64,000 bases of DNA from Aestuariibaculum suncheonense (GTDB lineage Bacteria; Bacteroidota; Bacteroidia; Flavobacteriales; Flavobacteriaceae). Shown one piece after another: positions 35,702 through 44,671 of this stretch. The stretch's first letter is position 1; every line of letters starts with the position of its first letter. Below the pieces are notes generated by a model, which was not told where the DNA came from, did not search any database, and saw nothing but the letters and a program-made list of their open reading frames with translations. The stretch spans positions 678,783 through 742,782 of the forward strand of contig NZ_JACVXC010000001.1 of NCBI RefSeq assembly GCF_014596935.1, read 5' to 3'. A program made the translations under genes and the position numbers.

Positions 35702-37225
35702 CTAGGGTTGCTTGCGCAATTCGAAGATGTCTTTACGGCGGTCTTTCAGGTTTTTAACGCTACCAAACTGGTTAAGTTCCCGTAGCAGATCGATATCAAC
35801 ATCGGCAATAAGAATCATCTCGGTATTAGGTGTTGCTTCGGCTTTTATACCATTGGTTGGGAAAGCAAAATCACATGGAGTAAACACCATGGATTGTGCA
35901 TACTGTATATCCATATTTTCAACATTAGGAAGGTTGCCTACACTGCCTGCAATAGCCACATAGCATTCGTTTTCTATGGCGCGCGCCTGTGCACAGTGGC
36001 GCACACGCGAGTAGCCGTTTTGAGTGTCGGTTAAGAAAGGCACAAACAGAATATCCATACCTTCGTCAGCCAGTAATCGGCTTAATTCCGGAAACTCCGA
36101 GTCATAGCAGATTAATATACCAATTTTACCACAGTCGGTGTCGAAAGTTTGCAGCTTACGACCACCTACCATACCCCAAACCTTAGCTTCATCAGGGGTA
36201 ACGTGCAGTTTTTCGTAGCGCTCACTTGTACCATCGCGACGGCATAAATAACCCACATTGTATAGTTTGTCATTGACCATCTCAGGCATACTTCCGGTAA
36301 TGATGTTAATGTTGTATGAAATGGCAAGTTTTGAAAAGCGACTGACAATCTCGGAGGTATGTTTTGCCAGTTCCCGAATGGCATCGGGTGTAGACATGTG
36401 GTTGTTTTCAGCCATTAGCGGGGCATTGAAAAACTCAGGGAATAAGGCAAAGTCACTGCGATAACCGGAAACTGCATCGACAAAGAATTCAGCCTGGTGC
36501 ATGAGTTCATCAAGATCTTTATACAAACGCATTTGCCATTGAATTAAGCCCAGTCGTACAATCTTTTTAATGATGGCGGCCTGCTTGGTTTGCTTTTCAT
36601 AATAGATGTTATCCCACTCTAAAAGTACAGCATAGTCTTTTGAGTCGGCATCGCCTTCCAGATAATTTTTAATGATTCGCGTTGGGTGAAAGTCGTTCGA
36701 GATTTGAAAGTTCAGTACCGGATCGTTAATCTCTTTACTTCGTACTTTTTCAATATATTCTTTAGGACTTAAGGTTTCGGCATATTTTTTATAATTCGGA
36801 ATGCGTCCGCCAAAAGCCAGCCCTCTTAAATTAAGGCGCTCACAGAGTTCTTTACGATAGTCGTACAAACGACGGCCTAAACGCAGACCCCGAAACTCCG
36901 GCTTGATAAATATTTCAATACCATAAATAATATCGCCATTAGGGGTATGTGTATTAAAAGTATAGTTTCCGGTAATGTCTCTATAGGTGTGGTTATCGTC
37001 AAATTTATCGTAATCGACAATTATACTCAAAGCGCATCCGGCAATCTGGTTATTCACTTTTATTACTACCTGACCTTCGGGAAACATATCGATAAGTTTC
37101 TTGATTTGAAACTCACGCCAGTAGGCATCGGGCATAGAGGCATAAGAGGCAATCATGGCTTCTTTCAATTCGTCGTAATCGTCTAAACTCAGGTAGGCTA
37201 ATTCAATGTTTTCTATCTCTTCCAT
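35702..37225 (-). CDS. GNAT acetyltransferase fused to nitrilase-superfamily amidohydrolase
   Basis: The 507-residue protein joins an N-terminal GNAT domain (~1-205: EIFIKPEFRGLRLGRRLYDYRKELCERL) to a C-terminal carbon-nitrogen hydrolase (~215-495). The hydrolase triad is Glu in DFALFPEFF, Lys in YEKLHVTP and Cys in IGILICYDSEFPELSR. This architecture is found in a known family of bifunctional cytosolic proteins. Which acyl group and amide are handled is unknown. The start faces a divergent region with a possible small ORF. Confidence 0.9.
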   Translation of the reverse strand: MEEIENIELAYLSLDDYDELKEAMIASYASMPDAYWREFQIKKLIDMFPEGQVVIKVNNQIAGCALSIIVDYDKFDDNHTYRDITGNYTFNTHTPNGDIIYGIEIFIKPEFRGLRLGRRLYDYRKELCERLNLRGLAFGGRIPNYKKYAETLSPKEYIEKVRSKEINDPVLNFQISNDFHPTRIIKNYLEGDADSKDYAVLLEWDNIYYEKQTKQAAIIKKIVRLGLIQWQMRLYKDLDELMHQAEFFVDAVSGYRSDFALFPEFFNAPLMAENNHMSTPDAIRELAKHTSEIVSRFSKLAISYNINIITGSMPEMVNDKLYNVGYLCRRDGTSERYEKLHVTPDEAKVWGMVGGRKLQTFDTDCGKIGILICYDSEFPELSRLLADEGMDILFVPFLTDTQNGYSRVRHCAQARAIENECYVAIAGSVGNLPNVENMDIQYAQSMVFTPCDFAFPTNGIKAEATPNTEMILIADVDIDLLRELNQFGSVKNLKDRRKDIFELRKQP

Positions 37226-37261
37226 AAAAAATTTAGCAATGCTTTAATTTGTTATTGTGCT

Positions 37262-37426
37262 ATGAAATTTAAGGAATTTAAGAGGAAGAAACAGGACTTT
37301 AGCGAAAATTTAATACTAGTCGATAAGGAAGGAGAGTTTTATGATTATATATACGGATGCTCTTTTGATACTCTGTTGAAAGTAACATCTTCCGGAGGTC
37401 TTTTGTTGTTTTTGGCTGTAATTTGA
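37262..37426 (+). CDS. possible small ORF, 54 codons
   Basis: The frame runs from ATG to TGA: a basic first part (MKFKEFKRKKQDFSENLILV), an acidic middle (DKEGEFYDYIYG) and a hydrophobic end (GGLLLFLAVI). Reading direction is divergent from the GNAT-nitrilase gene. There is no recognised family. Base use is plausible for coding but cannot be judged firmly at this length. Confidence 0.25.
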   Translation: MKFKEFKRKKQDFSENLILVDKEGEFYDYIYGCSFDTLLKVTSSGGLLLFLAVI

Positions 37427-37429
37427 TCG

Positions 37430-37473
37430 TTAAAAAAACAAAAACCGATAAGATTTTGTGTCTCATCGGTTTT
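37430..37473 (-). terminator. intrinsic terminator of the trp operon
   Basis: The stem AAAACCGATgAGA / TCTtATCGGTTTT (one mismatch) is followed by seven Ts on the minus strand, 24 nt after the trpA stop. Confidence 0.82.
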
Positions 37474-37496
37474 ATTGAGAAAACTATTATTATGTT

Positions 37497-38261
37497 TTAT
37501 TGGAGAATAGTATTTACAAAATCACCGATAGTGTCTAACTTTTCAGAAGACGCGTGTTTTATAAATGCACTTCCAATAATGGCGCCTTTGGCATAAGTTG
37601 TGGCTTGTGTGAAGGTTTCATTGTTGTTAATGCCGAAGCCAACAATTTGCGGATTCTTTAAGTTCATATCGGCTATGCGTTTAAAATATGCCGTTTGTTC
37701 GTCTCCAAAACCAGACTGACTTCCGGTAACGCTGGCACTACTTACCATATAGATGAATCCGTTGGATATGGAATCGATATAACGAATACGTTCTTCGCTG
37801 GTTTGTGGTGTAATTAAGAACACATTGATTAAACCGTATTTATCGAAAATAGCTTTGTATTCATCATGATATACATCTACCGGTAAATCCGGAATAATTA
37901 ATCCGTCGATACCAATTTCCTGACATTGTTTACAAAAGGCTTCCACACCGTATTGTAACATCGGGTTGAAATAGCCCATGATAATTAATGGGATATTAAC
38001 CGTCTTACGAATGTCTTTTAATTGATTGAATAAGATTTCGGTGGTCATGCCATTTTTAAGTGCCTGTGTGGAACTGGCCTGAATGGTAGGGCCATCGGCT
38101 AAAGGGTCGCTAAATGGCAAACCGATTTCAATTAAATCGACACCATTTTTTTCTAAGTCTTCAATAATACTTACGGTATCGTTTAAACTTGGGAAACCTG
38201 CCGTGAAATATATAGATAGTAACTTTTTATCTTCCTGTAGTTTTTGCTGTAATCTGTTCAT
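37497..38261 (-). CDS. trpA: tryptophan synthase alpha chain
   Basis: The 254-residue TIM-barrel protein has the family motif LIEIGLPFSDPLADGPTIQ with the catalytic Glu (E46) and Asp (D57). Also seen are VDGLIIPDLPV and a phosphate-binding GFGI near 225. It cleaves indole-3-glycerol phosphate to indole and glyceraldehyde-3-phosphate and passes indole to TrpB. It is the last gene of the operon and is separated from trpB by 245 nt of repeat-rich DNA. No trpB-like overlap exists, and the terminator follows. Confidence 0.96.
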   Translation of the reverse strand: MNRLQQKLQEDKKLLSIYFTAGFPSLNDTVSIIEDLEKNGVDLIEIGLPFSDPLADGPTIQASSTQALKNGMTTEILFNQLKDIRKTVNIPLIIMGYFNPMLQYGVEAFCKQCQEIGIDGLIIPDLPVDVYHDEYKAIFDKYGLINVFLITPQTSEERIRYIDSISNGFIYMVSSASVTGSQSGFGDEQTAYFKRIADMNLKNPQIVGFGINNNETFTQATTYAKGAIIGSAFIKHASSEKLDTIGDFVNTILQ

Positions 38262-38268
38262 AATTTTT

Positions 38269-38506
38269 TGTCATTCTGAACTTGATTCAGAATCTTTTTA
38301 AATGGTTTATTTAATGTTCATTTTGTCTTGATACAAAACGAACCAAAAAATCAAATCAATCTAAGGAAATTCCTTCGGATCATGCGCTATCAATCGTCAT
38401 GCTTGAAGCTATGCTTCGCAGTTCCGATTTTCGCTCATTATTTCTGAAGATTGATGCTTTATCTCATAATTTGATTATTCTTTCCGCCTATGCGGAAATT
38501 AAAAAG
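38269..38506. repeat. repeat-rich trpB-trpA intergenic region
   Basis: A type 1 palindrome variant (TGTCATTCTGAACTTG ... CAGAATCT, 38269-38295) lies just before the trpA start. The rest (38300-38490), with ATTTTGTCTTGATACAAAAC and the block AACGAACCAAAAAATCAA, resembles a dispersed flavobacterial repeat. I see no gene in it. It interrupts an otherwise compact operon. Confidence 0.55.
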
Positions 38507-39688
38507 CTAAAAACCGAAATAATCAATATAGTTCTGTAAATCTTTGTCACCACGTCCTGATAAGCTCACCACCACGATGTCGTCTGGTTTAAAGCTTTTT
38601 TGTTCAAAAATGGCTAAGGCATGCGAACTTTCAATAGCCGGAATAATACCTTCCAGTTTACAAAGCTCTAATCCGGCATTCATAGCATCATCATCTGTAA
38701 TGGCCATAAATTCGGCACGGCCTGTTTTGCATAAATGGGCGTGCATTGGTCCAACACCAGGGTAATCTAATCCAGCCGATATTGAATAAGGCTCGGTGAT
38801 TTGTCCGTCCTTAGTTTGCATCAATAAGGTTTTACAACCATGAATAACACCTTCTTTACCTAACACCGAAGTGGCGGCACTCTCACCGGAATCCACACCA
38901 TGTCCAGCAGCTTCAACAGCGATAATATTGACGTCTTTTTCGTGTAAAAAGTGATAATAGGTTCCGGCAGCATTACTACCACCACCAATACAGGCTACTA
39001 CGTAATCTGGGTTTTCACGACCTTCATGTTCCTTTAGTTGCCATTTAATTTCTTCAGAAATTACCGATTGAAAACGCGTTACCATATCAGGGTAAGGATG
39101 TGGTCCAATTGCTGAACCAATAATATAATGGGTATTTACGGGGTTGTTAATCCAATCCCGAATGGCTTCGTTAGTAGCATCTTTTAATGTGCGGCTTCCT
39201 GACTTTGCAGGAACCACGCTGGCGCCTAACATTTTCATTCGGGCTACGTTTGGTGCCTGACGTGCAATATCGACTTCACCCATATATACGATACATTCCA
39301 AACCCATTAATGCGCAAACCGTAGCGGTTGCCACACCATGTTGTCCTGCACCGGTTTCGGCAATAATACGGGTTTTGCCTAGGCGTTTTGCCATAAGGAT
39401 TTGCCCGATGGTATTGTTGATTTTGTGTGCACCTGTATGATTCAGATCCTCACGTTTTAAATATATTTTGGTATTGTACTTTTCCGATAGGCGTTTGGCA
39501 AAATACAAAGGCGAGGGGCGTCCCACATAATCCTTTAGTAATTGGTTGAATTCCTCCTGAAACGAAGGTTCGGCCATTACTTTTAAATAATTCTGGCGTA
39601 ATTCTTCTACATTAGGGTAAAGCATTTCAGGAATAAATGCGCCTCCAAATTCGCCGTAGTACCCTTTTTCGTTTACGTTATAGTTCAT
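38507..39688 (-). CDS. trpB: tryptophan synthase beta chain
   Basis: The 393-residue PLP enzyme shows [19 protein letters not shown], where the Lys of AHK binds the cofactor. The phosphate-binding GGGSNAAG, the [14 protein letters not shown] region and the final [11 protein letters not shown] are also intact. It condenses indole with serine to make tryptophan. Its start is 39 nt after the trpF stop. Length is normal. Confidence 0.97.
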   Translation of the reverse strand: MNYNVNEKGYYGEFGGAFIPEMLYPNVEELRQNYLKVMAEPSFQEEFNQLLKDYVGRPSPLYFAKRLSEKYNTKIYLKREDLNHTGAHKINNTIGQILMAKRLGKTRIIAETGAGQHGVATATVCALMGLECIVYMGEVDIARQAPNVARMKMLGASVVPAKSGSRTLKDATNEAIRDWINNPVNTHYIIGSAIGPHPYPDMVTRFQSVISEEIKWQLKEHEGRENPDYVVACIGGGSNAAGTYYHFLHEKDVNIIAVEAAGHGVDSGESAATSVLGKEGVIHGCKTLLMQTKDGQITEPYSISAGLDYPGVGPMHAHLCKTGRAEFMAITDDDAMNAGLELCKLEGIIPAIESSHALAIFEQKSFKPDDIVVVSLSGRGDKDLQNYIDYFGF

Positions 39689-39727
39689 AATCTTTTGTGC
39701 CCTGAAGTTGTTTTCAGGATGCTGTTA

Positions 39728-40417
39728 TTAGTTTTCTATAAAGCTTAACGCTTCTTTAAATTGTTTTAGTTGTTCTATATGTTTTAATCCGGGTTCTATT
39801 TCAAATTTACTGTTCACATCAATAGCATAACAGTATTTTGATGCCGGACTTTGTTTAAATGCATTCAGTTTGTCCGCTTCATTCAATCCAATACCGCCGC
39901 TTAAAAAGAAGGGCTTGGTTGAAGGATAATCGTTCAATACATTCCAGTCGAAAGTATAACCATTGCCACCCGGAAGTTTTCCCTTGGTGTCAAACAGGAA
40001 ATAATTACAAACGGGTTCATAAGGTTTTAGAACGTCGAAATCAAATTCATCTTTTATAGAGAAGACTTTAATGATTTCTAATGATTTGTCAACCTGAAGG
40101 TGTTTCAGGTTTTTATCGAGAGATGCTGAAACAAGTTCAGCATGACAGTTTTTTAATTGGTCACAATATTCCGGAGATTCTTCGCCATGTAATTGAACAG
40201 CTTGCAAGTTATGCGTCTGAATTTGTTTAACTACAAATTCGATGGTTTCATTAACAAAAACACCAGTCTTTTTTATGGTTTCTGAAATGTTAGGAATGGA
40301 GGTGTTGAAATATCTCACCGATTTCTCATAGAAGATAAACCCAAGATAATCCGGTTGCAGATTTGCCACCGCCTGAATATTATCTTGATATTTCATGCCA
40401 CAAACTTTTAATTTCAT
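39728..40417 (-). CDS. trpF: phosphoribosylanthranilate isomerase with in-frame repeat insertion
   Basis: The 229-residue TIM barrel has the N-terminal KVCGMKYQDNI (catalytic Cys6), VQLHGEESPEYC and the Asp region LFDTKGKLPGG. FFLSGGIG and YAIDVNSKFE end it. It isomerises PRA to CdRP in tryptophan synthesis. Normal length is about 205-210. The excess is explained by residues ~91-111 (CHAELVSASLDKNLKHLQ, then VDKS), which are a translated palindromic element (40091-40148) sitting on the surface between a helix and the next strand. The rest of the fold looks intact, so the enzyme is probably active. Confidence 0.93.
   Translation of the reverse strand: MKLKVCGMKYQDNIQAVANLQPDYLGFIFYEKSVRYFNTSIPNISETIKKTGVFVNETIEFVVKQIQTHNLQAVQLHGEESPEYCDQLKNCHAELVSASLDKNLKHLQVDKSLEIIKVFSIKDEFDFDVLKPYEPVCNYFLFDTKGKLPGGNGYTFDWNVLNDYPSTKPFFLSGGIGLNEADKLNAFKQSPASKYCYAIDVNSKFEIEPGLKHIEQLKQFKEALSFIEN
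40091..40148. repeat. palindromic elements inserted in frame within trpF
   Basis: Two palindromes: AACCTGAAGGTGTTTCAGG (from 40091) and GATGCTGAAACAAGTTCAGC (from 40122, type 2). Together they add about 20 codons without shifting the frame or creating a stop. The first is shared with a copy at 40427 and the second with copies at 26334 and 40471. Confidence 0.88.
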
Positions 40418-40426
40418 CTTTTCGTT

Positions 40427-40496
40427 AACCTGAACTTGTTTCAGGTTCTAATTATTAAGGTTGTTTATGAGATGCTGAAACAAGTTCAGCATGACA
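40427..40496. repeat. palindrome pair in the trpF-trpC intergenic region
   Basis: AACCTGAACTTGTTTCAGG at 40427 and GATGCTGAAACAAGTTCAGC at 40471 are the same two palindrome kinds as inside trpF, in the same order. They occupy most of the 79-nt gap and abut the trpC stop codon. Confidence 0.85.
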
Positions 40497-41282
40497 TTAT
40501 TTTTTTAATTGTTCTATAAATATTTTAGCGCTTTCACCGGCATTATCAGTTTTCATAAAGTTTTCACCAATCAAAAAGCCTTGATAACCGAAAGGTTGCA
40601 GGGATTTAATGGCTTCAATATTGCTAATGCCACTTTCTGATACTTTTACAAAATCATCAGGAATCAATGCACTTAAAGATTTACTGGTGTCTAAACTAAC
40701 ATCGAAAGTTTTTAGGTTACGGTTATTAACACCTAACATATCTAAACTTGGCATTATGCTTTTGTTTAATTCTTCCTCGTTGTGAACTTCCAGTAAAACG
40801 TCCAGATGTAAGCTCTTGGCAAACTCTGAAAACTGTTTGATTTCATCACGTGTTAAGATGGCTGCAATAAGTAGAATGACATCAGCGCCATAAGCTTTAG
40901 CTTCCAGTAGCTGGTATTCATCAATAATGAATTCTTTGCGCAACAACGGTAAATTGCAGGAAGCTCGGGCCAGTAGTAAATCATCTAACGAACCTCCAAA
41001 ATACTTGCCGTCGGTTAAAACAGACATACCACAAACACCTGCATCTTCATAGCCCTTAGCCACGTCGTTAACGTTAAGGTTTTGATTGATTACCGATTTA
41101 GAAGGCGAACGCCGTTTGTGTTCGGCGATAATTCCTGTGTTACTGGTCTTTAGTTTTTCAGTTAATGAAACCGTAGGTCTTTCAAACAACACCGATTGTT
41201 CCAATTGCGAGATTGGGATTAAGGACTTCCTTAAAGCGACTTCAGTTCTTTTATCGGCTGTAATTTTATCTAATATATTCAT
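40497..41282 (-). CDS. trpC: indole-3-glycerol phosphate synthase
   Basis: These 261 residues form a TIM barrel with IAEHKRRSPSK (catalytic Lys), VLTDGKYFGGS, LLRKEFIIDEYQ, GVNNRNLKTF and the phosphate-binding VSESGI. The enzyme closes CdRP to indole-3-glycerol phosphate. Its start ATG overlaps the stop of trpD by one base, indicating coupled translation. Confidence 0.97.
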   Translation of the reverse strand: MNILDKITADKRTEVALRKSLIPISQLEQSVLFERPTVSLTEKLKTSNTGIIAEHKRRSPSKSVINQNLNVNDVAKGYEDAGVCGMSVLTDGKYFGGSLDDLLLARASCNLPLLRKEFIIDEYQLLEAKAYGADVILLIAAILTRDEIKQFSEFAKSLHLDVLLEVHNEEELNKSIMPSLDMLGVNNRNLKTFDVSLDTSKSLSALIPDDFVKVSESGISNIEAIKSLQPFGYQGFLIGENFMKTDNAGESAKIFIEQLKK

Positions 41283-42274
41283 TACTTACTTAATGCTACT
41301 AATTTATCTAAACTTGCTTTGGCTTTGCCTGAGAATAAAGATGCTTTGGCTAATTCAAAACCTTCTTTATGGCTAATTTGTTTTGTGGTTGCAATAGCTA
41401 AACCGGCATTGGCACAAACTACATGGTTTTGTTGCTCGGTACCGTTTCCGTTGATGACATTTATAAATATTTTTGCAGCTTCTTCAATGGTATCTCCTCC
41501 GTAAATAGACTGTTGGGATATTTCATTAATGCCTAAATCCTCTGGCGTAAACATGATTTCTTTATTATTAGAAATCACTTTGGTGCCTCCCGTTAAAGAG
41601 ATTTCGTCGTAGCCATCTAAAGCATGAACTACGCTGTAATTTTTATCGGTACTTTGATATAAGTAACCATAAAGGCGTAGCAATTCTAAATTGAAGACCC
41701 CAACCATTTGATTTTTGGGAAACGACGGATTGACCATTGGTCCTAGCATGTTGAAAAAGGTTTTAACACCTAATTCGCGACGAATAGGCGCTACATTTTT
41801 CATTGCGGGGTGGAATAGTGGCGCGTGCAGCACACAAATACCGGCTTGATCCATACATTTCTTTAAGAAGTCTTCATCGTTTGAAAATTTAATACCTAAA
41901 TATTCCATAACGTTTGATGATCCGCAAGCTGAAGAGACTCCATAGTTACCATGTTTAGCTACATGAACACCAGCGCCGGCAGTGACAAATGAAGCAAGCG
42001 TAGAGATGTTAAACGTGTTTTTGCCATCACCACCTGTACCGCATAAATCAATCGCGTTGAAATCTTTCAGGTCGATGGGAATACACAATTCTAATAGCGC
42101 ATCTCTAAACCCTTTTAATTCATCTAAGGTGATGCTACGCATCATGTACACTGTTAAAAATGCCGCAATCTGACTTTGGTTATAGTCTCCTTTGGAGATG
42201 TTCACTAAAACCTGTTTAGCTTCTTCGGTAGAGATGCTTTCGTGATTTATAAGTCTGTTTAAAATGTCTTTCAT
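41282..42274 (-). CDS. trpD: anthranilate phosphoribosyltransferase
   Basis: The 330-residue protein has the helical N-domain (ISTEEAKQVLVNISKGDY) and the nucleoside-phosphorylase-like domain with the PRPP-binding LCGTGGDGKNTFNIST, the KHGNYGVSSACGSSNVMEYLG segment and the LDGYDEISLTG region. It transfers phosphoribose to anthranilate. It lies 23 nt after trpG. Confidence 0.97.
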   Translation of the reverse strand: MKDILNRLINHESISTEEAKQVLVNISKGDYNQSQIAAFLTVYMMRSITLDELKGFRDALLELCIPIDLKDFNAIDLCGTGGDGKNTFNISTLASFVTAGAGVHVAKHGNYGVSSACGSSNVMEYLGIKFSNDEDFLKKCMDQAGICVLHAPLFHPAMKNVAPIRRELGVKTFFNMLGPMVNPSFPKNQMVGVFNLELLRLYGYLYQSTDKNYSVVHALDGYDEISLTGGTKVISNNKEIMFTPEDLGINEISQQSIYGGDTIEEAAKIFINVINGNGTEQQNHVVCANAGLAIATTKQISHKEGFELAKASLFSGKAKASLDKLVALSK

Positions 42275-42297
42275 AATCTAATGTCTTAAATCTTGGT

Positions 42298-42864
42298 TTA
42301 GTTCTCTATCCAGTTTTTAAGTATTTGTTTGCCATTTGGTGTTAATACCGATTCCGGGTGGTATTGTACACCTTTTACATCATAAACACGGTGGCGTAAA
42401 GACATGACTTGTCCGTTATGGTCAAATGAAGTTGCTTCTAATACTTCCGGTAAGTCTGGATTAACCACCCAAGAGTGATAGCGACCGACTTCAATTTCTT
42501 TTTCCAGTCCGTTAAACAGGGTTTCATCGTCTACAGTGATATTAACTTTAGTAGCGACACCATGATATACATCGTCAAGGTTTTGTAAAGTGCCTCCGAA
42601 TACCTCGCCAATGGCTTGTTGCCCTAAACATACGCCTAATATGCTTTTTGTTGGGGCATAGGTTTTAATAATTTCTTTTAATAAGCCTGCCTCGTCTGGG
42701 ATTCCAGGGCCTGGTGATAATACAATTTTATCAAAGGCCTCGACATCTTCTAAGTAGAGTTTGTCGTTTCGGTAAACGGTAACCTCGCAGTTTAAATCTT
42801 CTAAGTAATGTACAAGATTATAAGTGAAGCTGTCGTAATTATCTATAACTAATATTTTTTTCAT
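42298..42864 (-). CDS. trpG: anthranilate synthase glutamine amidotransferase subunit
   Basis: The 188-residue class I amidotransferase begins ILVIDNYDSFTYNLVHYLE. The catalytic Cys79 lies in GVCLGQQAIGEVFGG, the oxyanion PGPG is near 52, and the His-Glu pair is in YHPESVLTPNG. It supplies ammonia to TrpE. The spacing to trpE is 41 nt. Confidence 0.97.
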   Translation of the reverse strand: MKKILVIDNYDSFTYNLVHYLEDLNCEVTVYRNDKLYLEDVEAFDKIVLSPGPGIPDEAGLLKEIIKTYAPTKSILGVCLGQQAIGEVFGGTLQNLDDVYHGVATKVNITVDDETLFNGLEKEIEVGRYHSWVVNPDLPEVLEATSFDHNGQVMSLRHRVYDVKGVQYHPESVLTPNGKQILKNWIEN

Positions 42865-42905
42865 TTTATATAATCCTGTTTAACAGGTATTTTTTTGCTT
42901 TGTAT

Positions 42906-44309
42906 TTATATGGTTTCGGCTAATTCAATGGCTTTAGTTAAGGCGCCTAATTTGTTATACACTTCTTGTAATTCACTTTCGGCACTGGATTTGGAAACAA
43001 TTCCGGCTCCGGCACGCCAATGTAATTCATGGTTTTTACTTAAAAAGGTTCTAATCATAATGGCATGATTGAAGTTGCCGTTAAAGTCCATAAACCCAAT
43101 GGCACCGCCATAGAACGAACGACTGGTTTTTTCGTATTGCTCAATAAGTTGCATAGCACGATGTTTTGGTGCGCCACTTAAAGTTCCGGCAGGGAAGGTA
43201 TCGGCCACTACCTGCATGGTTGGCGTATTGGAGTGTTTTTTTCCGGTGACCTTACTTACCAGATGGATGACATGGGAGAAAAACTGTACCTCGCGATAGG
43301 TGTTTACCGTTACGCCACTACCATGGCGACTAAGATCGTTTCTGGCTAAGTCTACCAACATTACGTGTTCTGCATTTTCCTTATCATCTGCTACTAGTTT
43401 TTGAGCGAGTTCGGCGTCTTTGGTGTCGTTACCGGTGCGTTTAAATGTTCCTGCAATCGGGTGAATTTCGGCTATACCATCGCTAACAATAAGTTGAGCT
43501 TCTGGCGAACTTCCGAATATTTTAAAGTTACCGTAATCGAAATAAAATAAATATGGCGATGGGTTAATGCTGCGTAAAGCGCGATAAACATTAAACTCGT
43601 CACCTTTAAATTGTTGAGTAAAACTTTTTGAAAGCACCAATTGGAACACATCGCCTCGCGCACAATGTTTTTTAGCTAACTCAACATGCGTTTTGTATTC
43701 GTCGTCAGTAAGGTTTGAGGAGATTTCACCGTTTGATGTAAAATTATAAGAAGCAAAGCTTCGTACTTTTATCAAGTGATCTATTTCTTCAATATTGCTT
43801 TCGGTATTGTGACAATGTGCAAAAATGTAAGCTTCATTTTTATGGTGATTAATGGCAATGATGTTTTGATATACTGCGTAGTAAGTATCGGGAATGGTGA
43901 TAGAGTTTTCCTTTTTAGCAATATCGACATCTTCAAAATAACGCACAGCATCGTAAGCGATATATCCAAAAATTCCATTGTTAATAAACTTAAATTCTTC
44001 TTCAGAGTTCACTTCAAATCGTTTGGTGAACTGGTGAATTTCTTCAGCAACATCTGTAGTTTCGCTAATAGATTGTGAAGATGAATTTCCGTCAGGAAAT
44101 GATTGAGAGATACTTTCGTTTTCAACTTTAATAGAAGCAATCGGGTTGAAACAGATATATGAAAAGCTGTTGTCGTTGGCGTGATAATCACTACTTTCAA
44201 GGAGAATACTATTTGGGTATTTGTCTCTTATTTTCAGATAAATACTAACAGGTGTAATGGTGTCTGCTAGGATTTTTTTGTAATGCGTGTATAAGTTATA
44301 AGTTGTCAT
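42906..44309 (-). CDS. trpE: anthranilate synthase component I
   Basis: The 467-residue chorismate-utilising enzyme has the feedback site region (ILLESSDYHANDNSFSYICFNP, in which the LLES motif binds tryptophan). The catalytic C-terminal domain shows KIFGSSPEAQL, HPIAGTFKRTGN, DLARNDLSRHG, FPAGTLSGAPKHRAMQLI and SAESELQEVYNK. It is the first gene of the operon. A leader peptide with three Trp codons and an attenuator hairpin lie 50-175 nt upstream. Confidence 0.97.
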   Translation of the reverse strand: MTTYNLYTHYKKILADTITPVSIYLKIRDKYPNSILLESSDYHANDNSFSYICFNPIASIKVENESISQSFPDGNSSSQSISETTDVAEEIHQFTKRFEVNSEEEFKFINNGIFGYIAYDAVRYFEDVDIAKKENSITIPDTYYAVYQNIIAINHHKNEAYIFAHCHNTESNIEEIDHLIKVRSFASYNFTSNGEISSNLTDDEYKTHVELAKKHCARGDVFQLVLSKSFTQQFKGDEFNVYRALRSINPSPYLFYFDYGNFKIFGSSPEAQLIVSDGIAEIHPIAGTFKRTGNDTKDAELAQKLVADDKENAEHVMLVDLARNDLSRHGSGVTVNTYREVQFFSHVIHLVSKVTGKKHSNTPTMQVVADTFPAGTLSGAPKHRAMQLIEQYEKTSRSFYGGAIGFMDFNGNFNHAIMIRTFLSKNHELHWRAGAGIVSKSSAESELQEVYNKLGALTKAIELAETI

Positions 44310-44360
44310 TTATGCTGAATTTATTCAGTTTTTATTCGTTTTATCGAAATTTTTAATACT

Positions 44361-44392
44361 AAAAAAGGCTTGTCGTGAATGACAAGCCTTTT
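44361..44392 (-). terminator. trp attenuator terminator
   Basis: On the minus strand the stem AAAAGGCTTGTC / GACAAGCCTTTT closes a six-base loop ATTCAC and is followed by further Ts: a rho-independent terminator between the leader peptide and trpE. A 7-nt block TTCACGA in the loop and 3' arm (44373-44379) can pair with TCGTGAA at the end of the leader ORF (44426-44432), giving an antiterminator. Confidence 0.85.
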
Positions 44393-44426
44393 CGATATTT
44401 TGATTTAAATATATAAGGGGTCTACT

Positions 44427-44483
44427 TCACGAACGTAAGTTTGTAAAGCTCCACCACCAAATGTTATTTAAAATTGTAAACAT
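44427..44483 (-). CDS. trpL: trp operon leader peptide
   Basis: This is an 18-codon ORF reading MFTILNNIWWWSFTNLRS, with three consecutive TGG codons at positions 9-11. It lies 22 nt downstream of a good promoter and 35 nt before the attenuator hairpin. A ribosome stalled at the Trp codons would leave the TCGTGAA segment free to pair with the terminator loop, so the operon is read through when charged tRNA-Trp is scarce. The logic is that of known attenuators; the assignment here is from the sequence. Confidence 0.85.
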   Translation of the reverse strand: MFTILNNIWWWSFTNLRS

Positions 44484-44505
44484 GTTTTGTTTTCTTGATT
44501 TGCTC

Positions 44506-44536
44506 CAAATATAGAAATGAAAATAAAATTACACAA
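44506..44536 (-). promoter_or_regulatory. trp operon promoter
   Basis: On the minus strand TTG (44534-44536) is followed after 20 nt by TATATTTG (44506-44513), an exact TAnnTTTG -7 box. Transcription would begin near 44499, giving a short leader before the trpL ATG. Confidence 0.75.
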
Positions 44537-44671
44537 CACTTCGGGTTAATTTTTACATAAAAGATTGTTAAACTAATTTATAACTATCAAGTATTAATTA
44601 ATTTTAGGATTCTATTAACAGATTATTAAACCATCAGATGAATTATCGGTCTAATACGAAAATACCAATGT

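Noticed and set aside
44401-44483. Riboswitch or T-box upstream of trpE
   Set aside because: The leader peptide with three Trp codons and the competing hairpins explain the region; I see no T-box motif.
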